33,129 nt of DNA, from the NCBI RefSeq assembly GCF_049445995.1, contig NZ_JBMSDZ010000030.1, positions 1 to 33,129 of the forward strand, written 5' to 3'. Shown here in pieces: positions 26,046-33,129 of the stretch. A program made the translations under genes and the position numbers. The notes under the pieces were generated by a model that did not search any database, had not been told where the DNA came from, and worked only from the letters and a program-made list of their open reading frames with translations. The DNA comes from Dyella_A sp049445995. Its GTDB lineage: Bacteria > Pseudomonadota > Gammaproteobacteria > Xanthomonadales > Rhodanobacteraceae. Numbering within the stretch: the first letter of the stretch is position 1; each line of letters starts with the position of its first letter.

Positions 26046-27386
26046 TTAGGGGCGCGCGGCACTGAACAAGCGGCGCCAGAGGAAGTACACCGGCGCACCG
26101 GCCAGCATGATCAGCACGCCGATGCCGGCGTTCATCGGGTTGCTCAGCATGGTCTCGATCACCACCCAGCCGATCACGCCGATGAAGATGAGCGGCAGCA
26201 GCGGATAGCCCGGCACACGGAAGCTGGTGCTGGCGCCGCCATCGTGGCGGCGGTACCAGAACAGCGTGGCCACGCCGATCGCGCAGGCCAGCCAGTCGGC
26301 GAAGGTGGCGTAGTCCAGCAACTGGCCGTAGCTGCCCGACAGCACCAGCACGATCGACCACCCCGCCAGCAGCACCAGCGCCAGGTTCGGCGTGCGGTGC
26401 ACCGGGTGCAGCCGTGCCACCGAGCGGAAGAACAGGCCGTCCTCGCCCATTACCTGCAGCACGCGGGCGCCGGCCACCACAGTGATGTTGCAGAAGCCCA
26501 GCGTGGAGATGGCGATACCCAGCGCGATCACCTTGGCGCCCACGGTGCCGAACACGCGCTGCATCACTTCCGCCGCCGGCGCGGTGCTGGCGGCGAGGCC
26601 GTCGTGGCCGAGCGCGGCGAGGTAGGCCACGTTGACCAGCGCATAGGCCAGGACCACCCCGAGCATGCCCAGGAACAGCGCGCGCGGCAGGGTGCGCTGC
26701 GGCTGGTCCACTTCGCCGGCGAGGTTGTTGAGGTAGGTGAAGCCGGAATAGGCGAACAGCACCGGCAGCGCCGCGCCCATGAAGCCGACGCCGCGGCGCG
26801 CCTCGTCCGCGCCGAGTACCGCATGCGCGCCGGCGCCGATGCCGGCCAGGTACAGCCCGCAGGCCACCAGTGCCGCCACCGCCAGCAGCTTGAGCAGGGC
26901 GAAGGCGTTCTGGATGGTGGCGCCCAGGCGGATGCCGAACAGGTTGATGCCCGCCACGAAAGCCAGCGCGGCGGCGGCCAGCGGGGTGGCCGCGCGCGGC
27001 GGCAGGTCGAACAGTGCCGAGGCGTAGCTGGCGAAGATGGTGGCCACCGCCGCAGTGGAGCCGGAGTAGATCACCAGCAGCATGGTCCAGCCGAACAGGA
27101 AGCCGGCCAGCGGCCCGAACGCCTCGCGCAGGTAGACGTAGATGCCGCCCGCGCTGGGCCGGCGCGCGCCGAGCTCCGCGTAGCACAGCGCACCGATCAG
27201 GGTGAGCCCGCCGGCGCCCACCCACATCGCCAGCAGCGCCAGCCCCGATTCGGTGCGCTGCGCCGCGATGCCCGGATTGAGGAAGATGCCGCCGCCGATG
27301 ATGCCGCCGATCACGATCAGCGCCGCATCCAGCGGGCGCAGGGCGCGGGAGTAACCGGGGCGGGGGGCACCGATGGGATCGGACAT
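26046..27386 (-). CDS. APC-superfamily amino-acid permease
   Basis: A 446-aa transporter with twelve predicted membrane helices. The first helix has the substrate-binding glycine motif GGIIGGGIFLNPG (about 26-38), and helix 6 carries the FAYSGFTYLNNLAGEVDQPQRTLPRAL signature, both diagnostic of the APC family and closest to LAT/YkbA-like members. Substrate cannot be deduced. The start ATG 27386 is divergent from fumarase across 192 bp. It is followed at 50 bp by the iorA-iorB pair on the same strand, so the three may be cotranscribed, perhaps importing a compound related to the oxidoreductase substrate; that link is inference. Confidence 0.9.
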   Translation of the reverse strand: MSDPIGAPRPGYSRALRPLDAALIVIGGIIGGGIFLNPGIAAQRTESGLALLAMWVGAGGLTLIGALCYAELGARRPSAGGIYVYLREAFGPLAGFLFGWTMLLVIYSGSTAAVATIFASYASALFDLPPRAATPLAAAALAFVAGINLFGIRLGATIQNAFALLKLLAVAALVACGLYLAGIGAGAHAVLGADEARRGVGFMGAALPVLFAYSGFTYLNNLAGEVDQPQRTLPRALFLGMLGVVLAYALVNVAYLAALGHDGLAASTAPAAEVMQRVFGTVGAKVIALGIAISTLGFCNITVVAGARVLQVMGEDGLFFRSVARLHPVHRTPNLALVLLAGWSIVLVLSGSYGQLLDYATFADWLACAIGVATLFWYRRHDGGASTSFRVPGYPLLPLIFIGVIGWVVIETMLSNPMNAGIGVLIMLAGAPVYFLWRRLFSAARP

Positions 27387-27578
27387 GGCGGACTCGCGGC
27401 GAAATGGACGCCGAAGCATGGCGGGCCACGCGGTGCCCGACAAGCGCCCGCGCCGGCTGCCGGTGGTGCAGCGCGAATGCCGCGGTCGAGCGCGCGGTTT
27501 GGTCGGGTCCGGCGGCTGGGGCAAAATGGCGCTCTTGCGCTGCCGGCCTCCTCGGGAGCGCCCGTCCCCGAGCCGCCC

Positions 27579-29096
27579 ATGACCATCATCAAGCAAGCCG
27601 ACCTGATCCAGTCCGTTGCCGACGCGCTGCAGTACATCAGCTACTACCACCCGGTCGACTACATCACGAATCTCGCCGCCGCCTACGAGCGCGAGGAGTC
27701 GCCCGCAGCGAAGGACGCGATGGCGCAGATCCTGATCAACTCGCGCATGGCCGCCGAGGGCCATCGCCCGTTGTGCCAGGACACCGGCATCGTCACGGTG
27801 TTTCTCAAGGTCGGCATGGACGTGCGCTGGGAAGGCTTCACCGGCTCGCTGGAGGACGCCGTCAACGAAGGCGTGCGCCGCGCCTACAACGACCCGGACA
27901 ACAAGCTGCGCGCCAGCGTGCTGGCCGACCCGGCCGGCACGCGCAGCAATACGAAGGACAACACGCCGGCGGTGATCAACGTCTCGATCGTGCCGGGTGA
28001 CAAGCTCGATGTGATCGTGGCGGCCAAGGGCGGCGGCTCGGAAGCGAAATCCAAGTTCGTCATGCTCAACCCGTCCGACTCCATCGTCGACTGGGTGCTC
28101 AAGACCGTGCCGACCATGGGCGCCGGCTGGTGTCCGCCGGGCATGCTCGGCATCGGCATCGGCGGCACCGCCGAGAAGGCCATGCTGCTGGCGAAGGAAT
28201 CGCTGATGGAGCCCATCGACATCCAGGAGCTGATCGCGCGCGGGCCGGCCAGCCGCATCGAGGAGCTGCGCATCGAGCTGTACGAGAAGGTCAACGCGCT
28301 GGGCATCGGCGCGCAGGGCCTGGGCGGCCTCACCACCGTGCTCGACGTGAAGATCAAGGACTATCCGACCCACGCCGCCAACCTGCCGGTGGCGATGATC
28401 CCCAACTGCGCCGCCACCCGCCACGCGCACTTCACCCTCGACGGCTCCGGCCCGGTGGCGCTCGATCCGCCCTCGCTGGAGCACTGGCCCCAGCTCACCT
28501 ACAACCCGACCAATGCGCGCCGGGTGAACCTCGACACCATCACCGCCGACGAGGTCGCCAGCTTCAAGCCGGGCGAAGTGCTGCTGCTCAACGGCAAGCT
28601 GCTGACCGGCCGCGATGCCGCGCACAAGCGCATCGTCGATATGCTCGACCAGGGCGAAAAGCTGCCGGTCGACTTCGCCGGCCGCTTCATCTACTACGTC
28701 GGCCCGGTCGACCCGGTGCGCGACGAGGTGGTCGGCCCGGCCGGCCCCACCACGGCGACGCGCATGGACAAGTTCACCGAGCAGGTGCTTGGCTCAACCG
28801 GCCTGCTCGGCATGGTCGGCAAGGCCGAGCGCGGGCCGGCGGCGATCGAGGCGATCAGGAAGCACCGCTCGGTGTACCTGATGGCGGTGGGCGGCGCGGC
28901 GTATCTCGTCTCCAAGGCGATCAAGGCGTCGAAGGTGGTCGGCTTTGCCGATCTCGGCATGGAGGCGATCTACGAGTTCGAGGTGAAGGACATGCCGGTG
29001 ACGGTGGCGGTCGACTCGGCCGGTACCTCGGTGCACAAGACCGGGCCGCGCGAGTGGCAGGCGCGGATCGGGAAGATTCCGGTCGTTATCGAATAA
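27579..29096 (+). CDS. fumA: Class I fumarate hydratase (iron-sulfur fumarase)
   Basis: A 505-aa oxygen-sensitive [4Fe-4S] fumarase interconverting fumarate and malate in the citric acid cycle. The cluster cysteines are Cys66 (LCQDTG), Cys185 (GWCPPG) and Cys277 (NCAATRH); the 119-residue spacing of the first two equals that of E. coli FumA. The N-terminal alpha domain contains KGGGSEAKSKF, and the C-terminal domain carries the dicarboxylate site around GPTTATRMDKF and LGMVGKAERG. Single-chain length is normal. Start ATG 27579 is where homology begins. A short frame ending ATGA at the start codon is noted elsewhere. It is followed directly by hairpin repeats that may act as its transcription end. 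Confidence 0.97.
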   Translation: MTIIKQADLIQSVADALQYISYYHPVDYITNLAAAYEREESPAAKDAMAQILINSRMAAEGHRPLCQDTGIVTVFLKVGMDVRWEGFTGSLEDAVNEGVRRAYNDPDNKLRASVLADPAGTRSNTKDNTPAVINVSIVPGDKLDVIVAAKGGGSEAKSKFVMLNPSDSIVDWVLKTVPTMGAGWCPPGMLGIGIGGTAEKAMLLAKESLMEPIDIQELIARGPASRIEELRIELYEKVNALGIGAQGLGGLTTVLDVKIKDYPTHAANLPVAMIPNCAATRHAHFTLDGSGPVALDPPSLEHWPQLTYNPTNARRVNLDTITADEVASFKPGEVLLLNGKLLTGRDAAHKRIVDMLDQGEKLPVDFAGRFIYYVGPVDPVRDEVVGPAGPTTATRMDKFTEQVLGSTGLLGMVGKAERGPAAIEAIRKHRSVYLMAVGGAAYLVSKAIKASKVVGFADLGMEAIYEFEVKDMPVTVAVDSAGTSVHKTGPREWQARIGKIPVVIE

Positions 29097-29101
29097 AAGC
29101 T

Positions 29102-29160
29102 GTGCGCGTAGCGCACGCCATCGCCTCCTCTCCCCGCTGGGGAGAGGATTGAGGTGAGGG
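29102..29160 (-). repeat. Hairpins after fumarase, including a CTCTCCCC/GGGGAGAG repeat
   Basis: A 6-bp stem GTGCGC/GCGCAC at 29102-29116 is followed by a 9-bp stem CCTCTCCCC-GCT-GGGGAGAGG at 29127-29147 and the GAGGTGAGGGG tail. This is the inverted orientation of the CCCTCACC...CTCTCCCC repeat family common in Xanthomonadales. There is no long T-tract; it may still stabilise or end the fumarase mRNA. Confidence 0.6.
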
Positions 29161-29202
29161 GCGGGTGCTCGCGAGAACGCCGCGTCCGGGCGCCGCCTTT
29201 GT

Positions 29203-29340
29203 CTCCTCTCCCCGCTGGGAAGGTCGGGCAACGTGTCTGCCGTATCCCGCATCGTCGTCATTCCCGCGAACGCGGGCTCGCGGAGGCAGGAGCCGGAGCG
29301 GACGCCGAAGGCGGTCCGAAGGACGACCGCAGGAGCGGTC
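29203..29340. repeat. Mosaic of repeat fragments
   Basis: A truncated second CTCCTCTCCCCGCTGGGA copy (29203-29221), an ATTCCCGCG-AA-CGCGGG hairpin (29261-29276) of the widespread CGTCATTCCCGC type, and a GACCGC-AGGA-GCGGTC hairpin (29325-29340). No coding signal. Confidence 0.55.
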
Positions 29341-29393
29341 GCCATCCACTTTGATCTTGGCTGTTCTTTGTCGGAAACCGATTAACAGCCAAG

Positions 29394-29640
29394 AGCGGTT
29401 TCGTCCTCCTTCGGAGGCCGAGTCACTTTTCTCTGTTTGGCCAGAGAAAAGTAACCAAAAGAGAGGCCACCCCGCTTCCGCGCCTCCCGGGCCGCTGGCC
29501 CGGGAGGTACGCGTCCGGGCTGCGGGGTTTGTCGACAGGGCATCCTGCCCTGACGCCAAACTGGCCGGCATCCATGCCGGCCACCCTTCGGGCTGATCCT
29601 CCGCCCGGCCGCCGCTGCAGAGGGGAGGGAAGGTCAAAAG
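29394..29640 (+). repeat. Hairpin-chain element, left copy
   Basis: Five stem-loops in series: H1 CCTCC/GGAGG (29405-29417); H2 CTTTTCTCTG/CAGAGAAAAG (29426-29451); H3 an 11-bp stem CCTCCCGGGCC/GGCCCGGGAGG (29483-29507); H4 GTTTG outer and CAGGGC/GCCCTG inner stem (29527-29561); H5 GGCCGGCAT/ATGCCGGCC (29563-29582). Unpaired segments GAGTCAC, GTAACCAAA and GGTCAAAAG are shared with the inverted right copy. A further 10-bp stem CTTGGCTGTT/AACAGCCAAG precedes it at 29356-29393. Non-coding, function unknown. Confidence 0.8.
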
Positions 29641-29846
29641 CCGCGCGCGCCGCGCGCAAAGGCTCGGCGATCGCTCGCGCGATCACCATCGCCTTTGCGC
29701 TGTTGTCCGTGCAGATGCTGTTGCTGAGGCGGTGGCCGCTGTTATTGCTGTTGCAGCCGTTACCGCCGCTACCGCCGCTGCGGTCGCCGTCACCGTTGCC
29801 GTTGCCGTGGCTCTGGCTCTGGCGTTGGCTTTGGCCGTTGCCTTTG
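29641..29846. repeat. Low-complexity hexamer-periodic core between the two hairpin-chain copies
   Basis: The left 60 bp is GC-rich with CGCGCGC and GCGATCGCTCGCGCGATC segments. From about 29710 to 29846 the sequence drifts through GCCGTT/GCTGTT/GCTCTG-type hexamers. One frame reads Ala-Val/Ala-Leu alternation, the other strand Gln-Ser/Gly-Asn; neither has codon-use or start signals of a gene. Confidence 0.65.
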
Positions 29847-30087
29847 CTTTTGATCTTCCCCTCCCTTGTGAGGCGGTGAGCCGTGGACGACAGGCCCGCA
29901 GGGGCATCGGCAGGGATGCCGATGCCTTTTCGCCAGGGCAGGAGCCCTGTCGAAAAGCCCGGCCGCGGCTCACGGACTTGCCGGGTGCAGCCCGGCAAGC
30001 GCCGAGGAGGGTCGCCTTCTCTTTGGTTACTTTCTCTTGGCGACCCAAGAGAAAGTGACTCGGGCGCCGAAGGCGTACGAAACGCCT
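29847..30087 (-). repeat. Hairpin-chain element, right copy (inverted)
   Basis: Read on the minus strand it repeats the left copy in the same order: H1 CGCC/GGCG (30065-30075); H2 an 11-bp stem CTTTCTCTTGG/CCAAGAGAAAG (30030-30055); H3 CTTGCCGGG/CCCGGCAAG (29977-29999); H4 outer CTTTTCG/CGAAAAG and inner CAGGGC/GCCCTG (29926-29957); H5 GGCATCGGCA/TGCCGATGCC (29903-29926). Stem sequences differ from the left copy on both sides together, while linkers such as GAGTCAC, GTAACCAAA and GATCAAAAG are kept. Confidence 0.8.
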
Positions 30088-30279
30088 TTGCACTAACGCC
30101 CACAGCTAATGCCCTCGTATCGCCACCGAGTCGCCCTTTTGGTCTTGACGTTGATGCCGAGAAAGGTCATGCGATTTGGTTAATTAGAAGGCTAAACGTC
30201 CAAACGCATCCCCCAGTTGCAATCGCATTGCCGCAGCGCAACACTGGCGAACCTTCCACGCCACCAGGCCCGACCACCC

Positions 30280-32907
30280 GTGACCCCGCCCGCCCAAGCA
30301 CCGCTCCCCGCGGACGCCCCCTGGATCGTGATGAAGTTCGGCGGCACCTCCGTCGCCACGCTTCCCCGCTGGCAGAACATCCGCGAGCTGGTCGCCAGCC
30401 GCCGCGCCGAAGGCGCCCGCGTGCTGGTCGTCGTCTCCGCGCTGACCGGCATCACGGACGCGCTGAAACAGCTGTGCAGCGAGGGCGACCGGGCGAAACG
30501 GATGGCGGCGGCCGATGCGATCGCGCAGCGCCACTACGACCTGCTGGCGCACATGCAGCTGGAGACGCCGCCGACGCTGGCCGAACGGCTGCAGGTGCTG
30601 GCCGGGCTGGCCGACACCGGCCCGGCCGAGCTGGGCGAGCTGGCCTGGTTGGCGCAGGTGCAGGCGCATGGCGAGCTGATGTCCAGCGCGCTGGGCGCGG
30701 CCTTTCTCAGTCATACCGACGTGCCGACCGAATGGGTCGACGCGCGCGAGTGCCTGAGCGCGATCGCACTGCCCAACCAGAACGAGCGCACCCGCTTGCT
30801 CTCGGCGATGGTCGATGCGAAACCCGACCCGGCGCTCAACGCGCGCCTGGCCGAGCGCGGCGAGGTGTTCATCACCCAGGGCTTCATCGCCCGCGAGGCC
30901 GACGTCGAAGGCAGCCGCCGGCGCACGGTGCTGCTCGGCCGCGGCGGCTCGGACACCTCGGCCTCGTACTTCGGCGCGCTGCTGAAGGCGGCGCGGGTCG
31001 AGATCTGGACCGACGTGGCCGGCATGTTCACCGCCAACCCGCGCCAGGTACCGGGTGCGCGCCTGCTGCAGAAGCTGGACTACGAGGAGGCGCAGGAAAT
31101 CGCCTCCACCGGCGCCAAGGTGCTGCACCCGCGCTGCCTGTCGCCGCTGCGCGAACCGCGCGTGCCGCTGCTGATCAAGGACACCAACCGGCCCGAGCTG
31201 GACGGCACGGTGATCGGCCCGGAGGTGCGCGAGCACGCGCCCAGCGTGAAGGCGATCAGCGCGCGCAAGGGCATCACCCTGGTGTCGATGGAGTCGGTCG
31301 GCATGTGGCAGCAGGTCGGCTTCCTCGCCGACGTGTTCGCGCAGTTCAAGCAGCACGGGCTGTCGGTGGACCTGATCGGTTCGGCCGAGACCAACGTCAC
31401 CGTGTCGCTGGACCCGACCGAGAACCTGCTCGACTCCGACGCGGTGGCCGCGCTGGCCGCCGACCTGGCCAAGGTGTGCCGGGTCAAGGTGATCGCGCCG
31501 TGCGCGGCGATCACCCTGGTCGGTCGCGGCATGCGCTCGATGCTGCACACGCTGTCCGGCGTGCTGGCCGAGTTCGGCCAGCTGCGCGTGCACCTGATCT
31601 CGCAATCGTCGAACAACCTCAACCTGACCTTCGTGGTCGACGAGAGCGTGGTCGACGAGCTGCTGCCGCACCTGCACGAACTGCTGATCGCCGCCGGCGC
31701 GCTGCGCACCGACGACAGCGCGCTGTTCGGCCCGAGCTGGCAGGCGCTGTACGGCAGTGGCGAAGCGCCGGTGGCGGCCTCCGCCTGGTGGCGCGAGGCC
31801 GAACGCGAGCGCCTGCTGGCGATCGCCGCCGAGGCCACGCCGCGCTACGTCTACCACCTGCCCACGGTGCGCGCGCAGGCACGCGAGCTGAAGACGCTGG
31901 CCGCGGTGGACCGCCTGCACTACGCGGTGAAGGCCAACACGCACCCGGCGATCCTGAAGGCGATCGCCGATGAAGGCTTCGGCTTCGAGTGCGTCTCGCC
32001 GGGCGAACTCAAGGCGGTGATGGCGGCGGTGCCGGAGAGTGCGCCGCTGCTGTTCACGCCGAACTTCGCGCCGCGCGAGGACTACGCCTGGGCGCTGACC
32101 ACGCGCGCGACGGTGTCGCTGGACTCGCTCTATCCGCTGGAGCACTGGGGCGATACCTTCCGCGCTCGCGAGATCGTGCTGCGGCTGGATCTGGGCCGTG
32201 GCCTGGGTCATCACGAGAAGGTGCGCACCGGCGGCAGCGGCAGCAAGTTCGGCCTGCCGGTGGAGCAGCTCGACGCCTTCCTGCGCCTGGCCGACCGCCA
32301 CGGCGTCACGGTGCGCGGCCTGCACGCGCACCTGGGCTCGGGCATCCTCGACGCCGGCCACTGGGGCGAGGTTTATGCGCAGCTGGCCAGCCTGGCCGAG
32401 CGCATCGGCAGCGTGGCCTTCCTGGACATCGGCGGCGGCCTCGGCGTGCCCTCGCATCCGGGCGAGGCGCGGCTGGACATGGCCGCGCTGGACAAGGTGC
32501 TGCGCGAGGTGAAGGCGGCCTATCCGCACTACCAGCTGTGGATGGAGCCGGGCCGCTACCTGGTCGCCGACGCCGGCGTGTTGCTGGCGAAAGTCACCCA
32601 GCAGAAGGGCAAGGGGATGCTGCGCTACCTCGGCCTGGACACCGGCATGAACAGCCTGATCCGCCCCGCGCTGTACGACGCTTGGCACGAGATCGTGAAC
32701 CTCACTCGCCTCGACGAGCCGGCCACCGCGCTGGTGCAGGTGGTCGGCCCGATCTGCGAGAGCGGCGACGTGCTCGGCAGCGACCGCCGGATGCCCGAGG
32801 CGAGCGAGGGCGACGTGGTGCTGATTGCCCAGGCCGGCGCGTACGGCAAGGTGATGTCCTCGCCGTACAACCTGCGGGAGGAAGCGGGGGAGGTTGTGCT
32901 GGAGTAG
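30280..32907 (+). CDS. lysAC: Bifunctional aspartate kinase / diaminopimelate decarboxylase
   Basis: An 875-aa fusion of the first and last enzymes of lysine synthesis. The N-terminal aspartate kinase (about 15-465) has KFGGTSV at 19-25 and a nucleotide-site GRGGSDTSASYFGALL, then two regulatory ACT repeats (KGITLVSMES, VTLVGRGMRS-like ITLVGRGMRSML). After a short linker the PLP-dependent decarboxylase (about 515-875) has Lys551 in YAVKANTHP, GGSGSKFGL, HAHLGSGI, MEPGRYLVADAG, Cys826 in CESGDVLGSD and the terminal GAYGKVMSSPYN. Such fusions are typical of Xanthomonadales. GTG 30280 gives the usual length; ATG 30331 and TTG 30217 are alternatives. The ACT region suggests feedback control. No lysine riboswitch is visible upstream. 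Confidence 0.95.
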   Translation: MTPPAQAPLPADAPWIVMKFGGTSVATLPRWQNIRELVASRRAEGARVLVVVSALTGITDALKQLCSEGDRAKRMAAADAIAQRHYDLLAHMQLETPPTLAERLQVLAGLADTGPAELGELAWLAQVQAHGELMSSALGAAFLSHTDVPTEWVDARECLSAIALPNQNERTRLLSAMVDAKPDPALNARLAERGEVFITQGFIAREADVEGSRRRTVLLGRGGSDTSASYFGALLKAARVEIWTDVAGMFTANPRQVPGARLLQKLDYEEAQEIASTGAKVLHPRCLSPLREPRVPLLIKDTNRPELDGTVIGPEVREHAPSVKAISARKGITLVSMESVGMWQQVGFLADVFAQFKQHGLSVDLIGSAETNVTVSLDPTENLLDSDAVAALAADLAKVCRVKVIAPCAAITLVGRGMRSMLHTLSGVLAEFGQLRVHLISQSSNNLNLTFVVDESVVDELLPHLHELLIAAGALRTDDSALFGPSWQALYGSGEAPVAASAWWREAERERLLAIAAEATPRYVYHLPTVRAQARELKTLAAVDRLHYAVKANTHPAILKAIADEGFGFECVSPGELKAVMAAVPESAPLLFTPNFAPREDYAWALTTRATVSLDSLYPLEHWGDTFRAREIVLRLDLGRGLGHHEKVRTGGSGSKFGLPVEQLDAFLRLADRHGVTVRGLHAHLGSGILDAGHWGEVYAQLASLAERIGSVAFLDIGGGLGVPSHPGEARLDMAALDKVLREVKAAYPHYQLWMEPGRYLVADAGVLLAKVTQQKGKGMLRYLGLDTGMNSLIRPALYDAWHEIVNLTRLDEPATALVQVVGPICESGDVLGSDRRMPEASEGDVVLIAQAGAYGKVMSSPYNLREEAGEVVLE

Positions 32908-32930
32908 ATGGCGGGCTTGAGGCGGCGTGT

Positions 32931-33006
32931 CCCCTCACCCCAGCCCTCTCCCCAAGGGGAGAGGGAGAAGTGCCGAGTCCCCGCTTTGCTCCCTCTCCCC
33001 TTGGGG
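32931..33006. repeat. Inverted pair of CCCTCACCCC/CTCTCCCC repeats after lysAC, second copy interrupted
   Basis: The first copy (32931-32970) forms a 10-bp CCCTCTCCCC/GGGGAGAGGG stem. The second (32989-33006) is its reverse orientation and stops after CCCCTTGGGG, exactly where the insertion-sequence end begins. The pair probably served as the transcription end of lysAC. Confidence 0.7.
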
Positions 33007-33129
33007 CTGTCTCTTGATCACATTTGGTATTGAAAATACGCTGCAAGCCCTTGATCCTTCATGGTGGCCTCACGCATGTTTCCCACGGACGCGAAAGCTT
33101 GGGCGCAGGAAATCTTTGGCGAATGTGAG
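33007..33129 (+). mobile_element. Left end of an IS4-family, IS50-like insertion sequence (cut by window end)
   Basis: The end begins CTGTCTCTTGATCACA, very close to the inside end of IS50 (CTGTCTCTTGATCAGATCT). A transposase frame starts 54-69 bp in. Base composition drops compared with the flanking genes. The right end lies outside the window. Confidence 0.8.
33061..33129 (+). CDS. IS4-family transposase, N-terminus only
   Basis: 23 codons from ATG 33061 (or ATG 33076, also in frame), reading to the window end without a stop. The stretch MFPTDAKAWAQEIFGECE matches the W-A-x-x-x-F-G-x-x-x-LGD-type opening of IS50/IS4 transposases. Which ATG is used cannot be decided. Confidence 0.7.
   Translation, partial: MVASRMFPTDAKAWAQEIFGECE

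Noticed and set aside
27526..27582. 18-codon frame MALLRCRPPRERPSPSRP ending ATGA at the fumarase start
   Set aside because: Only a poor GGGG ahead of it and very short; likely chance.
29423..30103. 226-codon minus frame and several plus frames across the hairpin-chain region
   Set aside because: They cross stem-loops and low-complexity sequence, differ between the two copies and have no ribosome site.
30100..30280. Possible lysine riboswitch or attenuator before lysAC
   Set aside because: No conserved lysine-riboswitch core, no lysine-codon leader and no terminator-like stem with T-tract was found; a TTGACG at 30145 has no matching -10.
30184..32688. 834-codon minus-strand frame opposite lysAC
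   Set aside because: No motif and no start signal; mirror of the fusion gene's codon bias.

Overview
The window is about 33 kb of high-GC DNA, roughly two-thirds G+C by eye. It fits a gammaproteobacterium of the Xanthomonadales, most like Rhodanobacteraceae or Xanthomonadaceae. The clues are a fused aspartate kinase/diaminopimelate decarboxylase typical of that order, class I fumarase, REP-like hairpins of the TGTGGGAGCGGCTTC type and CCCTCACCCC/CTCTCCCC repeats. Assignment is by recognition of families only; no search was run.

Left part (1-4.8 kb): a lower-GC patch holds a small unknown gene and the C-terminal stump of a uracil-DNA-glycosylase-like protein, probably an eroded island. Then come a TlpA-like thioredoxin, an acyl-CoA dehydrogenase paired with a small LEA2-type lipoprotein behind a PsrA-like operator, and a compact SET-domain protein.

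Glycerol block (5-10.3 kb, minus strand): glpR, glpD, glpF and glpK are all on one strand. Half-sites resembling GlpR operators lie ahead of glpD, and a small basic ORF is stop-start coupled to glpF. A PfpI/DJ-1 protein is divergent from glpR.

Middle (11-19 kb): an EF-G-like GTPase paralogue is preceded by another small Arg-rich ORF. Next are two tandem paralogous TonB-like, Pro/Ala-rich proteins that share an unrecognised C-terminal domain and a C-x13-C motif. A REP cluster follows, then an old-yellow-enzyme gene with an OhrR-like regulator.

Signalling and redox (19.3-27.4 kb): a diguanylate cyclase that has lost the first half of its GGDEF domain overlaps by 4 nt a four-domain EAL phosphodiesterase with a degenerate GGDEF. 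Facing them is an amino-acid permease followed by an IorA/IorB-type molybdenum hydroxylase pair. In that pair the ligands of the first [2Fe-2S] cluster, and the residue expected to be the catalytic Glu, are replaced.

Right part (27.6-33.1 kb): class I fumarase, then 1.18 kb without genes, then the lysine-pathway fusion enzyme, then the left end of an IS50-like insertion sequence sitting inside a hairpin repeat. The gene-free 1.18 kb contains two inverted copies of a roughly 240-bp element, each a chain of five hairpins in the same order. Several stems differ between copies but stay paired, around a hexamer-periodic core. This element and the TonB-like pair are the best candidates for something undescribed.
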